DNA of 64,000 bases. Source: Elusimicrobiota bacterium. Its GTDB lineage: Bacteria; Elusimicrobiota; Elusimicrobia; UBA1565. Each line of letters starts with the position of its first letter. The stretch's first letter is position 1. The notes beneath the pieces are model-generated. The model worked only from the letters and a program-made list of their open reading frames with translations, was not told the origin of the DNA and ran no database searches. Shown here piece after piece: positions 42,800 through 53,072 of the stretch. Location: positions 1-64,000 of the forward strand of contig JACPXC010000048.1 of the NCBI GenBank assembly GCA_016196755.1, in the 5' to 3' direction. Position numbers and translations under genes: made by a program.

Positions 42800-44728
42800 A
42801 TGAAATACTGGCTATTCCAGAACAACCAGGTCGTCGGTCCCTACGACCGCGACGAGCTAGCCGCCACCCCCGGCTTCGCCTCGGAATCGCTGGTCTGCCC
42901 CGAAGGGCGCAAGGGGACCCAGATGGGCGACTGGCAGCGCGCCGGCGTCCTCGTCGAGCTGGCCGAGACCCTGCTCAAGATGGCCCGCGTCCCCGCGGGG
43001 GTCGGCGTCGGCGGCGCTTCGTTCCTGCCCCCCGAGCCCACCCTGCGCGACCTGGCCGTCCTCGGCACGATCCAAGAAAAAGTCTCCCTGCTCGAGAACT
43101 CGCTTTCCTCTCTTCACGAGGAGCTGCGGGCCCGCGAGGAGGAGATCTCCGGGCTCAAGGTCGAGCTCAGTCAGAAGGGCTCCGAGGCCGCCAGCCTTCA
43201 GATCAAGGTAGGCGACCTCGAGCAGAAGCTGGCCAAGACCGACGGCCTGCGCGACGAGATCGACCAGGCCAAGAAGGCGCAGGATGCCGGCGACAAGACC
43301 GTGTCGGACCTGAGGGCCCAGCTCGACTCCGTCCGCGCCGACCTGCAGAGCTCGGTCGGCAAGATGGAGGAGAACCAGGAGCGCCTGCGCGAAGACCTGA
43401 CCGGAAAGATCTCGAAGCTCCGGGTCGAGGGCGGCGGCGCCGCGCGGCCTGCCCCGGCCGCGGCCTGGACTCCGCCCGTTCAGGAAGCCCATCCGGCTCC
43501 CGCGCCCCTTCCGAAACCGGTCGAGATCACCCATGGCTTCGAGCCTCCGGCGATGGACGCCCCGTCGGGCTTCCCTCCCGACTCCGGCTTCGGCGCGCCC
43601 ATCGAGCTCGGCGGCGCCACGCCCGCCCCGGTGCCGCTGGACTCCCCGCCCGCTTTCGACTTGAACGCCTCGATGGACTCGCCTCCGGGGATGCCGCCCA
43701 TCCTCGACGCCCCGACGCCGATGGGCGGCGGACTCGAGGCCCCCGGCTTCGGGACCTACCCGACCCCTCTGCCTACGCCTACCTCGGTGCCGGGTCCCGA
43801 GCCGCTGTTCGGCCCCGAGACCACCGGCGGCGGCCGGAAAGTAACCGAGGCCCCCGTCGACCTGATGGCCCCCGAGCCCAAGCCGAAGAAGGGCAAGAAA
43901 GTCCTCGCTGTCGTCGCCCTGCTCCTGGTCGCCGGCGGCCTGGGCGGCGCCTATCAGATGGGCATCCTCAACCCCTATCTCAAGCAGTTCGGCCTCGTGA
44001 AGGGAACGCCCGCCGCGCCGGTGGAGACGCCGGCCGAGCCCCAGCCCGAGGCGCCGCTCGACACGGCCCTTGGCCTGCCCGACCGGACGCAGGAGGCGGT
44101 GGAGTTCGCGCGGGCCTACCCGATCACGCGCCTCAACAAGTCCCTGGGCCAGGTCCTCGAGGCCACCGCCTCGGGCAACGGCCTGGTCTCGCCGTGGAAC
44201 GTGAAGCCCGGCGGCGACGGCCGCTGGGAGGTCAGCTTTTACGGCAAGCCGGGCCGGCTCGACTACGGCTATGAGGTGCGGCTCGACGCCAAGGAGGTCC
44301 GAGGCCTCAACGCGAAGAGCCAGGCCGTCCTCGACGGCAAAGCCCCGGCCCCGGCCAAGCCCGAAAGGACGGCCGCCGCGCCCGCCCCCAAGAGGCGCAA
44401 GGGCCGCTACAGCCCGGCCCCGGGCGACCAGGCCGCCGCGAAGGCCGCCTCGAAGGCGCTCTCCGACGACCCGCTGGGCTCGCTTCTCATGGAGAGCTCG
44501 ATGCCGCCCGAGGAGAGGCCGGCGCCCAAGCCCAAGCGCGTCCGCCGCGCCGCGGCGCCCGTAGAGACGCCGGCCGAGGACCAGCCGCAGGAGGACCTGT
44601 CCTCGCTCCTCAGCGAGCCTCCCGCCGAGGAAGCCCCCAGGTCGCGCCGCAGGTCGGCCGCCGCGAAGTCCAAAGAGGAGCTCACCCTCGATGAACTGCT
44701 CCTGCCCGGCGTCCCGAAACAGCGCTAG
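42800..44728 (+). CDS. GYF-domain, coiled-coil, single-TM envelope protein
   Basis: A 642-residue cytoplasm-to-periplasm protein. Residues 1-60 resemble a GYF_2 domain (YWLFQNNQVVGPYDRDEL), which binds proline-rich peptides. Residues about 90-205 form a coiled coil, 210-360 a Pro/Ala-rich linker, and 366-384 one membrane helix. The periplasmic part has a small domain (about 430-510) and a Lys/Arg/Pro-rich tail. Domain order resembles GltJ-type polarity proteins of myxobacteria, but the match is in layout only. A possible -10 (TATACT, 42768-42773) gives a leader of about 20 nt. It heads a cluster with the next two envelope genes. Confidence 0.65.
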   Translation: MKYWLFQNNQVVGPYDRDELAATPGFASESLVCPEGRKGTQMGDWQRAGVLVELAETLLKMARVPAGVGVGGASFLPPEPTLRDLAVLGTIQEKVSLLENSLSSLHEELRAREEEISGLKVELSQKGSEAASLQIKVGDLEQKLAKTDGLRDEIDQAKKAQDAGDKTVSDLRAQLDSVRADLQSSVGKMEENQERLREDLTGKISKLRVEGGGAARPAPAAAWTPPVQEAHPAPAPLPKPVEITHGFEPPAMDAPSGFPPDSGFGAPIELGGATPAPVPLDSPPAFDLNASMDSPPGMPPILDAPTPMGGGLEAPGFGTYPTPLPTPTSVPGPEPLFGPETTGGGRKVTEAPVDLMAPEPKPKKGKKVLAVVALLLVAGGLGGAYQMGILNPYLKQFGLVKGTPAAPVETPAEPQPEAPLDTALGLPDRTQEAVEFARAYPITRLNKSLGQVLEATASGNGLVSPWNVKPGGDGRWEVSFYGKPGRLDYGYEVRLDAKEVRGLNAKSQAVLDGKAPAPAKPERTAAAPAPKRRKGRYSPAPGDQAAAKAASKALSDDPLGSLLMESSMPPEERPAPKPKRVRRAAAPVETPAEDQPQEDLSSLLSEPPAEEAPRSRRRSAAAKSKEELTLDELLLPGVPKQR

Positions 44729-44746
44729 CCGCTCCTACTTTCCTAA

Positions 44747-44752
44747 TATAGT
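44747..44752 (+). promoter_or_regulatory. -10-like hexamer, leaderless start
   Basis: TATAGT ends 6 nt before ATG 44759 (GTCGCG between); no ribosome-binding site. Confidence 0.45.
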
Positions 44753-44758
44753 GTCGCG

Positions 44759-45280
44759 ATGAACGCGGAGGAAGAGCGTTGGACCCTTGTCGCCCGCATC
44801 TCCGTGGCGCTCTGCCTCTTGGCCGGGGCGGCCTGGTTCTGGCCCTCCTACGGTCCCCTGCTCGTCAAGCGCTACCAGTACTGGCGCTATCCGCCGATCC
44901 GCGCCAAGTCGCCGCTGGGGCTGGACATGAAGCGCAACCTCGAAGCGGTGCGCCGCGCCGAGGTGCGCGGGCAATATGACCGCGTCAAAGCCCTGCTCGA
45001 CAAGGCCGGCGGCGAGGGACTCCCGGTCGGCGAACTCTATGGGAAGCTGCCGACGGCGGTGCGCATGATAGCGAACGGACAGTTCGAGTACGCCCGCGTC
45101 CACCTCTCGAGCATCGAGGCGCGCATCCCGCGCAAGCCCGAGCCGATCGCCGCCGCGGGCGCCGGCGTAAGCGTCGACGACGGACTGGAGATGGAGGAGC
45201 CCGAGCGGGAGCCGCCTCCGCCGCCGCGCCGAAAGACACCGGCCAAGGCTCCGGCCAGGACCAAAGGGAGCCGCCGGTGA
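44759..45280 (+). CDS. Single-TM periplasmic protein, unknown
   Basis: A 173-residue protein with a short cytoplasmic N-terminus, one membrane helix (about 12-33), a helical periplasmic region that could form one TPR-like pair (GQYDRVKALLDKAGGEGLPV) and a Pro/Lys-rich tail (PPPPPRRKTPAKAPARTK). The tail resembles proline-rich spacers that cross the peptidoglycan. No family recognised. Its stop overlaps the GTG of the TPR-SpoIID gene by 4 nt, so the two products are made together and may interact. Confidence 0.6.
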   Translation: MNAEEERWTLVARISVALCLLAGAAWFWPSYGPLLVKRYQYWRYPPIRAKSPLGLDMKRNLEAVRRAEVRGQYDRVKALLDKAGGEGLPVGELYGKLPTAVRMIANGQFEYARVHLSSIEARIPRKPEPIAAAGAGVSVDDGLEMEEPEREPPPPPRRKTPAKAPARTKGSRR

Positions 45281-47475
45281 AGCTCCTGCTCGTCCTCCTC
45301 TCGACCGCGGCGTTCGGCGCGGAGCTCACGCCCTCCCAGCGCGCGGCCGCGCGCGCGGCGCTCGAGGGGAACGTCCCGCCGCCCTCCGGCGCCGCCGAGG
45401 TGCGAGAGAGCCTGCGCGGGGCCTTCAACGACTTCCTGAGAGGCAACTACGAGTCGGCCGCCGCGGGCTTCAAATACGTGGTGACCCTCGGCGCGCAGGA
45501 CGCCGCACCCGAGGCCGAACTGGCGCTCATGCTGCGCGACCAGGGCCGCCCCGACGACGCCGCGGCGCACTGGCTCAAGGCCACCTTGCTGGCGCCGACC
45601 GACTCGTTCTACTGGAACCAGCGCGGCTGGAACTACCTGTCCCTGGGGCGCTTCCGAGAAGCCAAGGACTCCTTCAACAAGTCGGCCGAGGCGGCGACGC
45701 GCTCCGACGACAAGGGCGAGGCCCTGGCCGGGCTGGGCTTCGCCGAGTCGATGGACGGAAACGACAAGGCGGCGGCCAAGGCCCTGCGCGGCTCCGCCGA
45801 GATCGACCCCTACGCGCGCGCGGCGACCAACGCGGAGCTGGCGCGGCTGGAGCGCCGTTCCCGGCGCCCGGCCTCGGCCATCGGTTTCGCCCGGGCGTCG
45901 CTCGAGGCCGACGGCGCCCAGGTCGACGTGGCCCGCGAGCTGGCCTCGGCGTTCGAGAAGACCTCCGAGGGCCTGGCCGAGTGGCAGGCGCTCAAGCTCG
46001 TGCTCGACATGGACCCCTTGGACCAGGCGGCCAGGAAACGGCAGGCCGCGCTCGAGAAGTGGCTGCCGCGCTCGCCGGCCGAGTCCTTGCCGGTGGTGCG
46101 GCTGGGCCGGCCGGTGTTCCGCGAGGACGAGGACGCGGCGGAGCGCGACGAGGAGTCGCCGCCGATCCGCGTGGGCATGTTCGCGGCGCCCGACGGGTCC
46201 CTCAGGCACCTGACGCGCTTCTTCGTCATGGGCTCCTCCGGCACGGTGCTCTTCGACACCAAGCTCGACGAGTCGGTCTCCGAGGCGGCGGCGTATCAGC
46301 AGTGGGAGGTCTCGTACCGGCCCGACAACCGTGTCATCGAGATCAAGGACACGCGCGGCCGCATCGTCTACGTGACCAAGCAGCGCTTCCAGCTGCGGCC
46401 CTCCGACTCCCGGTTCACGACGCTTCTAAAGAACGTGGAGATGACCGACATCGCGGGGATGGACATCGGGGATAGGGAGCTCAGAGGGGTGGTGGAGATC
46501 ATCCCGACGCCGGACGGCTTCCACATCGTCAACGAGCTGCCGCTCGACCGCTATCTGTTCTCGGTGGTGGGGATGGCCATCCCGCCCGACTCGCCGCTGG
46601 AGGCCTACAAGACGATGGCGGTCCTGGCGCGCACGGAGATGCTCGAGGCGCTGAGGACGGCGCGCCCGAACCCGGAGGGCACCCAGACCTGCGACTCGAA
46701 GGCCTGCTACCCGTACAACGGCTTGTTCAAGGAGAGGGAGAACTCCGCCAAGGCGGTGCGCGCCACCCGCGGGTTCGTCGTCCGCCTGGCCGAAGGGGGA
46801 ATTCCCGAGCACCACAGCTCCTGCGGCTGGTCGACGAAGGCGGGAGTGCAGGACCGTCAGGTCCCGAACCTCACCCTGCGCTCGCCCTTGGACTTGGAAA
46901 AGCTCCTGCACCGCGGGCCTGACGAGGGCTTCTACCATCAGGCGACGGCGCTCATCCCGGAGTCGTGGAACCGCTGGTTCCGCGTCATCGACGCCGAGGA
47001 CGTGCGCAAGCGCATGGAGTCGCATAAGGACCTGGGGCCGCTCAAGAGGGTGGTCGTTCTGGGGCGCGACGCGGGGGGGCGGGTGAAAGGGCTCAAGCTC
47101 GAGGGCTCGCGCGGGGAGCTGGAGCTGACCGGCCTCGAGGAGATCCAGCGCGCGCTCTCGCCGGGGTCTTTGCGGTCGGATTTCTTCGTGCTCACTCCTT
47201 TGTATGACGGCCATAAGGTCTCCAAGCTCCTCATCTGGGGCGGGGGCTTCGGGCACGGGAACGGGGTCTGCGTGGCGGGGACGGTGGGGCAGGCGGCGCT
47301 GGGGCGGCGGTTCGACCAGATCCTGCGGCACTACTACGAGAAGAGCGCCATCCCGGGGTTCACGCCTCCTCCGGAGCCGGTGGTGGAGACGCCGAAGCCG
47401 GCGCCGACGCAGCGGTCGCCGTTCATGCAGAGGCCGCCGCGCAAGCGGCACCCGCCGGCGCGGCTGAAGAAGTAG
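45277..47475 (+). CDS. TPR and SpoIID/LytB-domain secreted protein
   Basis: A 732-residue envelope protein with a signal peptide (residues 1-15), tetratricopeptide repeats in about 45-265 and a SpoIID-like domain in about 390-690. SpoIID enzymes cleave denuded glycan strands of peptidoglycan. Seen: NELPLDRYLFSVVG..P..SPLEAYKTMAVLARTEM, and late GHGNGVCVAGTVGQAALG plus ILRHYY, matching conserved blocks. The catalytic Glu expected in the EMP tripeptide is absent (GMAIP here), so activity may be lost or altered. The C-terminus is Pro/Lys/Arg-rich. GTG start overlapping the upstream gene. Confidence 0.8.
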   Translation: MKLLLVLLSTAAFGAELTPSQRAAARAALEGNVPPPSGAAEVRESLRGAFNDFLRGNYESAAAGFKYVVTLGAQDAAPEAELALMLRDQGRPDDAAAHWLKATLLAPTDSFYWNQRGWNYLSLGRFREAKDSFNKSAEAATRSDDKGEALAGLGFAESMDGNDKAAAKALRGSAEIDPYARAATNAELARLERRSRRPASAIGFARASLEADGAQVDVARELASAFEKTSEGLAEWQALKLVLDMDPLDQAARKRQAALEKWLPRSPAESLPVVRLGRPVFREDEDAAERDEESPPIRVGMFAAPDGSLRHLTRFFVMGSSGTVLFDTKLDESVSEAAAYQQWEVSYRPDNRVIEIKDTRGRIVYVTKQRFQLRPSDSRFTTLLKNVEMTDIAGMDIGDRELRGVVEIIPTPDGFHIVNELPLDRYLFSVVGMAIPPDSPLEAYKTMAVLARTEMLEALRTARPNPEGTQTCDSKACYPYNGLFKERENSAKAVRATRGFVVRLAEGGIPEHHSSCGWSTKAGVQDRQVPNLTLRSPLDLEKLLHRGPDEGFYHQATALIPESWNRWFRVIDAEDVRKRMESHKDLGPLKRVVVLGRDAGGRVKGLKLEGSRGELELTGLEEIQRALSPGSLRSDFFVLTPLYDGHKVSKLLIWGGGFGHGNGVCVAGTVGQAALGRRFDQILRHYYEKSAIPGFTPPPEPVVETPKPAPTQRSPFMQRPPRKRHPPARLKK

Positions 47476-47478
47476 AAT
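47473..47478 (+). promoter_or_regulatory. -10-like hexamer, leaderless start
   Basis: TAGAAT overlaps the stop of the upstream gene and ends 7 nt before GTG 47486. Confidence 0.4.
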
Positions 47479-47485
47479 CATCGGC

Positions 47486-48643
47486 GTGAGCCGCCGCAAG
47501 GTCCTGCACATCGTCACGCGCCTCGACTTGGGGGGCGCCCAGCAGAACACCCTCTATACCGTCGGGCATATGGACCCGGCGCGTTTTGAGATGGTGCTGG
47601 CGTGCGGGGCGGGGGGGGTGCTCGACGATGAGGCGAAGTCGCTCGGAGTGAAGGTCCGCTTCGTCGAAGACCTGGTGCGGGAGGTCAGTCCGCTGCGCGA
47701 CCTGACGGCCCTCTTTCAGTTGGCGCAGATCATCCGCGAAGAGAATCCCGATGTGGTGCACACCCATTCATCCAAGGCGGGAATCCTGGGACGCTTGGCG
47801 GCTCGGCTGGTCGGGGTGCCGTACGTCATCCATACCTTCCACGGCTTCGGTTTTCACGACCGGATGAACGCTTTGGTGAAGTGGGTCACCGTGGGCATCG
47901 AGAAGCTGGCGGCGGAGTGGTCGGATAGATTGATCTTCGTCTCCAAAGCCAACATGGAGACGGCCCGCGAGCTGGGATTTGTCGAGGACGGGAATTGGTC
48001 GCTGATCCGCTCCGGCGTGAAGCTCTCGGCCCTGCCGGCGAAGGTCGACCGCGAGGCGAAGCGGCGGGAGCTGGGTGTAAGAATCCACAAGCCGCTGGTC
48101 ATCGGCATCGGCAACCTCAAGCCGCAGAAGAACGCCGAGGACTTCCTGCGCGTGGCCGAGGCGGCGCTCAAGGAAGTGCCTGAGGCTTGCTTCATCTACA
48201 TCGGCGACGGGCCGCTGCGCTCGAAGCTCGAAGCGCGCATCATCGCGCGCGGGATGTCGGGGAAGGTAAAGCTCATCGGTTGGCGGCGTGATACGGCCGA
48301 GCTCTTGGCGGCTTCGGACGTATTCCTTTCGACTTCTCTTTGGGAAGGGTTGCCGCGGGCGCTGGTCGAGGCGATGAAGACGCGGCTTGGGTGTGCTTGC
48401 TACGCGGTCGATGGGATAAAGGACGTCCTTCAGGACGGCGTGAACGGCTATGCCGCTCCGGCCGGAGATTGGGAAAGGCTGGCGGCAGGAACAATCTCTC
48501 TTCTTAAAGATGCGGGCCTACGGGAACGCCTGGGTAAAGCGGCGGCGGCATCCATCGGACAAGAGTTCGACATCGATGAGATGGTCCGAGAGCAAAGCAG
48601 GCTCATAGACCGCTCATTCTCTTCGTCGGAAAATCTGCATTAG
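47486..48643 (+). CDS. GT4-family glycosyltransferase
   Basis: A 385-residue retaining glycosyltransferase with two Rossmann-like domains: GGAQQNTLYTVGHM near the N-terminus, HTHSSKAGILGRLAARLVGVP (acceptor-side loop) and the C-terminal donor site with GLPRALVEAMKTRLG, the E-x7-E type motif. Members add sugars to polysaccharide or lipid carriers; substrate unknown. G+C falls visibly in the last third of the gene, where the accessory patch begins. Confidence 0.88.
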   Translation: MSRRKVLHIVTRLDLGGAQQNTLYTVGHMDPARFEMVLACGAGGVLDDEAKSLGVKVRFVEDLVREVSPLRDLTALFQLAQIIREENPDVVHTHSSKAGILGRLAARLVGVPYVIHTFHGFGFHDRMNALVKWVTVGIEKLAAEWSDRLIFVSKANMETARELGFVEDGNWSLIRSGVKLSALPAKVDREAKRRELGVRIHKPLVIGIGNLKPQKNAEDFLRVAEAALKEVPEACFIYIGDGPLRSKLEARIIARGMSGKVKLIGWRRDTAELLAASDVFLSTSLWEGLPRALVEAMKTRLGCACYAVDGIKDVLQDGVNGYAAPAGDWERLAAGTISLLKDAGLRERLGKAAAASIGQEFDIDEMVREQSRLIDRSFSSSENLH

Positions 48644-48714
48644 ACAAGGCTGTGGAACCAAAGACTCTAAGCAGCTGCAGGCGGAATCAAGACCTCCGAA
48701 TAAAGCAATAAATT

Positions 48715-49515
48715 ATGGACACAGGAATTCATGCAGAGCGAAAGCGCCAACTCATTCTTCGCGCAAAGGCACGCTCAGTCAATTCTTCTTGGGCCAATCC
48801 CCTTGCGGTGCTCTTCGTTGTCGCGGCAGGCTTAGGCGCTCTAGCTTCGAAGGTGGGAGTTCAAGATCAAATTTTCACCATCGTTTCTCTGAGTTGTGGG
48901 TGGTTGATGGCCTACTACTCTGCGAATTGGAACTCGCAAAAGAACACGATCACGCAATTGCGGCAGACTGGCTGCAAGGAAGTGGTCAAACGGGCTGCGA
49001 CCACGGAACGTACGCTTTCCAACCTACACAGCAATCTTAATGGGCTCGCATCCAGTATCGCTCTTAGCATGGACCCCGTGACGTCGCCCTATTTGCCTCT
49101 GCACGTCAATCCGGCCAAGCTTCTTGAAGATTGGAAAATGTACACCGACAGCTTTCTCGAATTACTCTATTCATATTCGGAAAACGAGATTCTTTTGATG
49201 CCTCTGGAGCCATTTAGGGTCGCGATTTTTGAAGTGAATATTAAACTCGGAGAAGAGCACTCCACATTTACGAGTCTCCTCATGAAGAGCGCTTCCACAT
49301 TACAGCGAGACCCAAATTCAAAGACCGCAAAAGAAGAGCTTGCAGCAGGGATTCCAATCTTCACGGAGAAACTGATGGACCAAGCCACCTACCTGCATGA
49401 CTTTCGAATCGAACTTCTGAATTTCGGTCTCGGCGAGGCCCTTGGATACAAGATTCCTCGACGGAGGACTGCCGATCCGAGATTCAAAACGCTTGATGCC
49501 AAGGAATACCGCTAA
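48715..49515 (+). CDS. Two-TM protein with long helical domain, unknown
   Basis: A 266-residue protein. Residues about 28-70 hold two membrane helices (LAVLFVVAAGLGALAS and IFTIVSLSCGWLMAYYS) with a short loop, then about 195 residues of mostly helical soluble domain. No motif recognised. The sequence is lower in G+C and uses more A/T-ending codons than neighbours, suggesting a recent arrival. No ribosome-binding site is evident before the ATG. Small membrane proteins of this layout next to toxin-antitoxin genes sometimes belong to defence loci, but nothing in the sequence shows that here. Confidence 0.5.
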   Translation: MDTGIHAERKRQLILRAKARSVNSSWANPLAVLFVVAAGLGALASKVGVQDQIFTIVSLSCGWLMAYYSANWNSQKNTITQLRQTGCKEVVKRAATTERTLSNLHSNLNGLASSIALSMDPVTSPYLPLHVNPAKLLEDWKMYTDSFLELLYSYSENEILLMPLEPFRVAIFEVNIKLGEEHSTFTSLLMKSASTLQRDPNSKTAKEELAAGIPIFTEKLMDQATYLHDFRIELLNFGLGEALGYKIPRRRTADPRFKTLDAKEYR

Positions 49516-49537
49516 AGGGACGCACCAACGCCAATCC

Positions 49538-50014
49538 ATGAATCATAGAGCGGAGCTCCAGAAGCTAGCCTTAGCCGTAGGAGGCGGACTGGGCGTATAC
49601 ATCGAGGTCCATGATTCGATTTTTTCAGATGCCGCGAGCTTCAAGAGTTTCGTCAAGAATCTGCTGGGGCGTGGAGTATCGATGTCTGAGCTCCTGCAAC
49701 GTTCGGAACGTCTTGTAATTCTCTGGTCCGAAATCGACGCAATGGTCGCTTCCTTTCAGCGTTCCGACTACGCGTCATTATCACCGGCCGAGAAGCGCTA
49801 CTTCAATGTCCTTTCGGGATATGTCGCAGCATTAATAAGAACTGTGAATGCATTGGTTGACCGTCAACGCCTACTCAATTCGAAAAGTGAAGGTACGGAA
49901 GTAAGCTGGGTCGAATACAAACAAAAGGAAGAGATCTACGACGACTGTGTCCGGCAGTACAAAGCGATTGGCCATGAGCTCAATGCTTCGAGCAAGATTG
50001 TCTTCAGCCAATAG
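49538..50014 (+). CDS. Helical cytoplasmic protein, unknown
   Basis: A 158-residue, predominantly helical protein with no Cys, signal or membrane helix. The frame is open upstream, but ATG 49538 lies past the stop of the preceding gene and gives a sensible N-terminus. Motifs of note: ILWSEIDAMVASFQRSDY and YIEVHDSIFSD. It shares the low G+C of its upstream neighbour and ends about 70 bp before brnT. It may form a functional pair with the two-TM protein. Confidence 0.45.
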   Translation: MNHRAELQKLALAVGGGLGVYIEVHDSIFSDAASFKSFVKNLLGRGVSMSELLQRSERLVILWSEIDAMVASFQRSDYASLSPAEKRYFNVLSGYVAALIRTVNALVDRQRLLNSKSEGTEVSWVEYKQKEEIYDDCVRQYKAIGHELNASSKIVFSQ

Positions 50015-50043
50015 GCCACCTCCTATCAGACGTATCCCGGGGA

Positions 50044-50080
50044 TTGACATAAAGGATAGATAGGGTATACTATATATACC
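50044..50080 (+). promoter_or_regulatory. brnTA promoter with overlapping operator
   Basis: TTGACA (50044-50049) and TATACT (50066-50071), 16-nt spacer. GGTATA (50064-50069) and TATACC (50075-50080) form an inverted repeat across the -10, a likely BrnA autorepression site. Confidence 0.75.
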
Positions 50081-50082
50081 TA

Positions 50083-50343
50083 ATGGACTTTGAGTTCGAC
50101 GAACGCAAGAGCCAAATCAACAAAACCAAGCACGGCATCGATTTCAGCGAGTCGCAGGCGCTCTGGGACGACCCCGACCTTCTCGAGATCCCCCTAAAGA
50201 GCGACGACGAACCCAGAGTCCTCTTCATCGGCCGCATCGGCGAGAAGCATTGGTCCGCGATCATCACCCGCCGCGAGGAACGCGTCCGCATCATCTCCGT
50301 CAGACGAGCGCGCACCGAGGAGAAAGAGCTTTATGAAAGCTAA
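50083..50343 (+). CDS. brnT: BrnT toxin
   Basis: An 86-residue RelE-like ribonuclease toxin. MDFEFDERKSQINKTKHGIDF is the family's characteristic start, followed by RVLFIGRIGEKHW and the C-terminal IISVRRARTEEKELY with the conserved basic and Tyr/Glu residues. BrnT cleaves mRNA in vivo when free of BrnA. It overlaps the antitoxin gene by 11 nt and has an overlapping promoter/operator upstream. Size and gene order (toxin first) match known brnTA loci. Confidence 0.93.
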   Translation: MDFEFDERKSQINKTKHGIDFSESQALWDDPDLLEIPLKSDDEPRVLFIGRIGEKHWSAIITRREERVRIISVRRARTEEKELYES

Positions 50344-50557
50344 GGATCTAGATAAGCGTTTCGACGCCGGCGGCGACGTTTCCAAGTATCTCGACTTGTC
50401 GCGCGCCAAGCGCACCAACGAGCAGCCCCGGCGCGTCAATGTGGATTTTCCCGCTTGGATGATCCACTCCTTAGATAGAGAAGCCAGCAGACTCGGGGTC
50501 ACCAGGCAATCCATCATCAAGGTATGGATCTCCGAGCGTCTCAGCCGGCCGTCATAA
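50333..50557 (+). CDS. brnA: BrnA antitoxin
   Basis: A 74-residue ribbon-helix-helix antitoxin: PRRVNVDFPAWMIHSLDREA then SRLGVTRQSIIKVWISERL, the RHH DNA-binding and BrnA helix-turn pattern. In known systems it neutralises BrnT and represses the operon through an operator across the promoter, as seen upstream here. Starts within the 3' end of brnT. Confidence 0.9.
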   Translation: MKAKDLDKRFDAGGDVSKYLDLSRAKRTNEQPRRVNVDFPAWMIHSLDREASRLGVTRQSIIKVWISERLSRPS

Positions 50558-50677
50558 TCCTACGGCGTGGCCGTAATGTTGCTCTGCCCTAGGCCGAGTA
50601 TACGGACCGGCTCCTTCCCAATATAGTGCCGGAAATGCTATTTTTGTGACGTCAATCTGCGTAACCCGGAGAAAATG
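50558..50677. other. Leader region of icd
   Basis: Contains a short ACGGC/GCCGT stem (50571-50583), a TATAGT -10 candidate (50622-50627) about 50 nt before icd, and GGAG (50668-50671), 6 nt before the second of two adjacent ATGs. Confidence 0.45.
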
Positions 50678-52054
<1,377 letters not shown>

Positions 52055-52079
52055 CCGAGACGGTAGTCCCCAATCCAGC

Positions 52080-53072
52080 ATGGCGGCCGCTCCCACGGTC
52101 ATGGAAGCGGCGCCGCCTTCCAAGATGGCGCATACGCCCCTGCTCAGCGTCCTCGTGCCGGTCTACAACGAGGAGGAGAACCTCGCCGACCTCGGCAAGG
52201 AGATCACGGCCGCCCTCAAGGGGATCGACTTCGAGGCCGTGCTGGTCGACGACGGCTCGAGCGACCGCTCCTTCGACGAGATCCTCAAGCTCTCCAAGGC
52301 CGATCCCAGGTTCAAGGCCGTGCGCCTGGGGACGAACTTCGGCCAGACCGCCGCCATGGCGGCCGGGATCGCCCACGCCAACGGCAAGCTCATCGCCTGC
52401 CTCGACTCCGACCTCCAGAACGACGCCCGGGACATCCCGCTGCTCATGAAGAAGCTCGACGAGGGCTACGACGTCGTCAGCGGCTGGCGCAAGGACCGCC
52501 AGGACAAGATGCTGACCCGGCGCCTGCCGTCGATGGCCGCCAACGCCGTCATCTCGAAGGTCACCGGCGTCGAGCTCCACGACTACGGCTGCACCCTCAA
52601 GCTCTACCGGGCCGAATACCTCAAGCCGCTCAGGCTGTATGGGGAGATGCACCGCTTCATCCCCGCCTTCGCCGGCTTCATGGGAGCGCGCATCACCGAG
52701 GTGGCGGTCAACCACCGGGCCCGCACCCGAGGCAAGTCCAAGTACGGGCTCATGCGCACCTTCAAGGTCGTCCTCGACCTGTTGACCGTCAAGTTCTTGG
52801 ACGCCTATCTCTCCAAGCCCAACTACGTCTTCGGCGGCGGCGGGATAGCGATGCTCCTGCTCTCCGGCCTCTTGGGCGCCTTCACCCTCTACAAGAAGTT
52901 CGCGCTGGGCGTGTTCGTCAAAGACCAGCCCCTTTTCCACGTCTCGGTGTTCTGCGGCATGGTCGGCGTCCAGCTCCTGCTCATGGGACTCTTGGCCGAG
53001 ATCCTCGTGCGCATCTACTACGAGACCCGCGGCCGCCAGAGCTACTTCGTGCGCGAGACGGTCAACCTGTGA
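52080..53072 (+). CDS. GT2 family polyprenol-phosphate glycosyltransferase
   Basis: A 330-residue membrane-associated glycosyltransferase of the DPM1/ArnC/GtrB kind. Seen: LSVLVPVYNEEENL, VLVDDGSSD (DxD-type metal site in DSDLQND) and two C-terminal membrane helices (about 255-320). Such enzymes load a sugar onto undecaprenyl phosphate for wall, LPS or protein glycosylation. The ATG at 52125 may be the true start because the first 15 residues are Ala/Pro-rich and unlike the family. The stop overlaps the GTG of yceD as GTGA. Confidence 0.88.
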   Translation: MAAAPTVMEAAPPSKMAHTPLLSVLVPVYNEEENLADLGKEITAALKGIDFEAVLVDDGSSDRSFDEILKLSKADPRFKAVRLGTNFGQTAAMAAGIAHANGKLIACLDSDLQNDARDIPLLMKKLDEGYDVVSGWRKDRQDKMLTRRLPSMAANAVISKVTGVELHDYGCTLKLYRAEYLKPLRLYGEMHRFIPAFAGFMGARITEVAVNHRARTRGKSKYGLMRTFKVVLDLLTVKFLDAYLSKPNYVFGGGGIAMLLLSGLLGAFTLYKKFALGVFVKDQPLFHVSVFCGMVGVQLLLMGLLAEILVRIYYETRGRQSYFVRETVNL

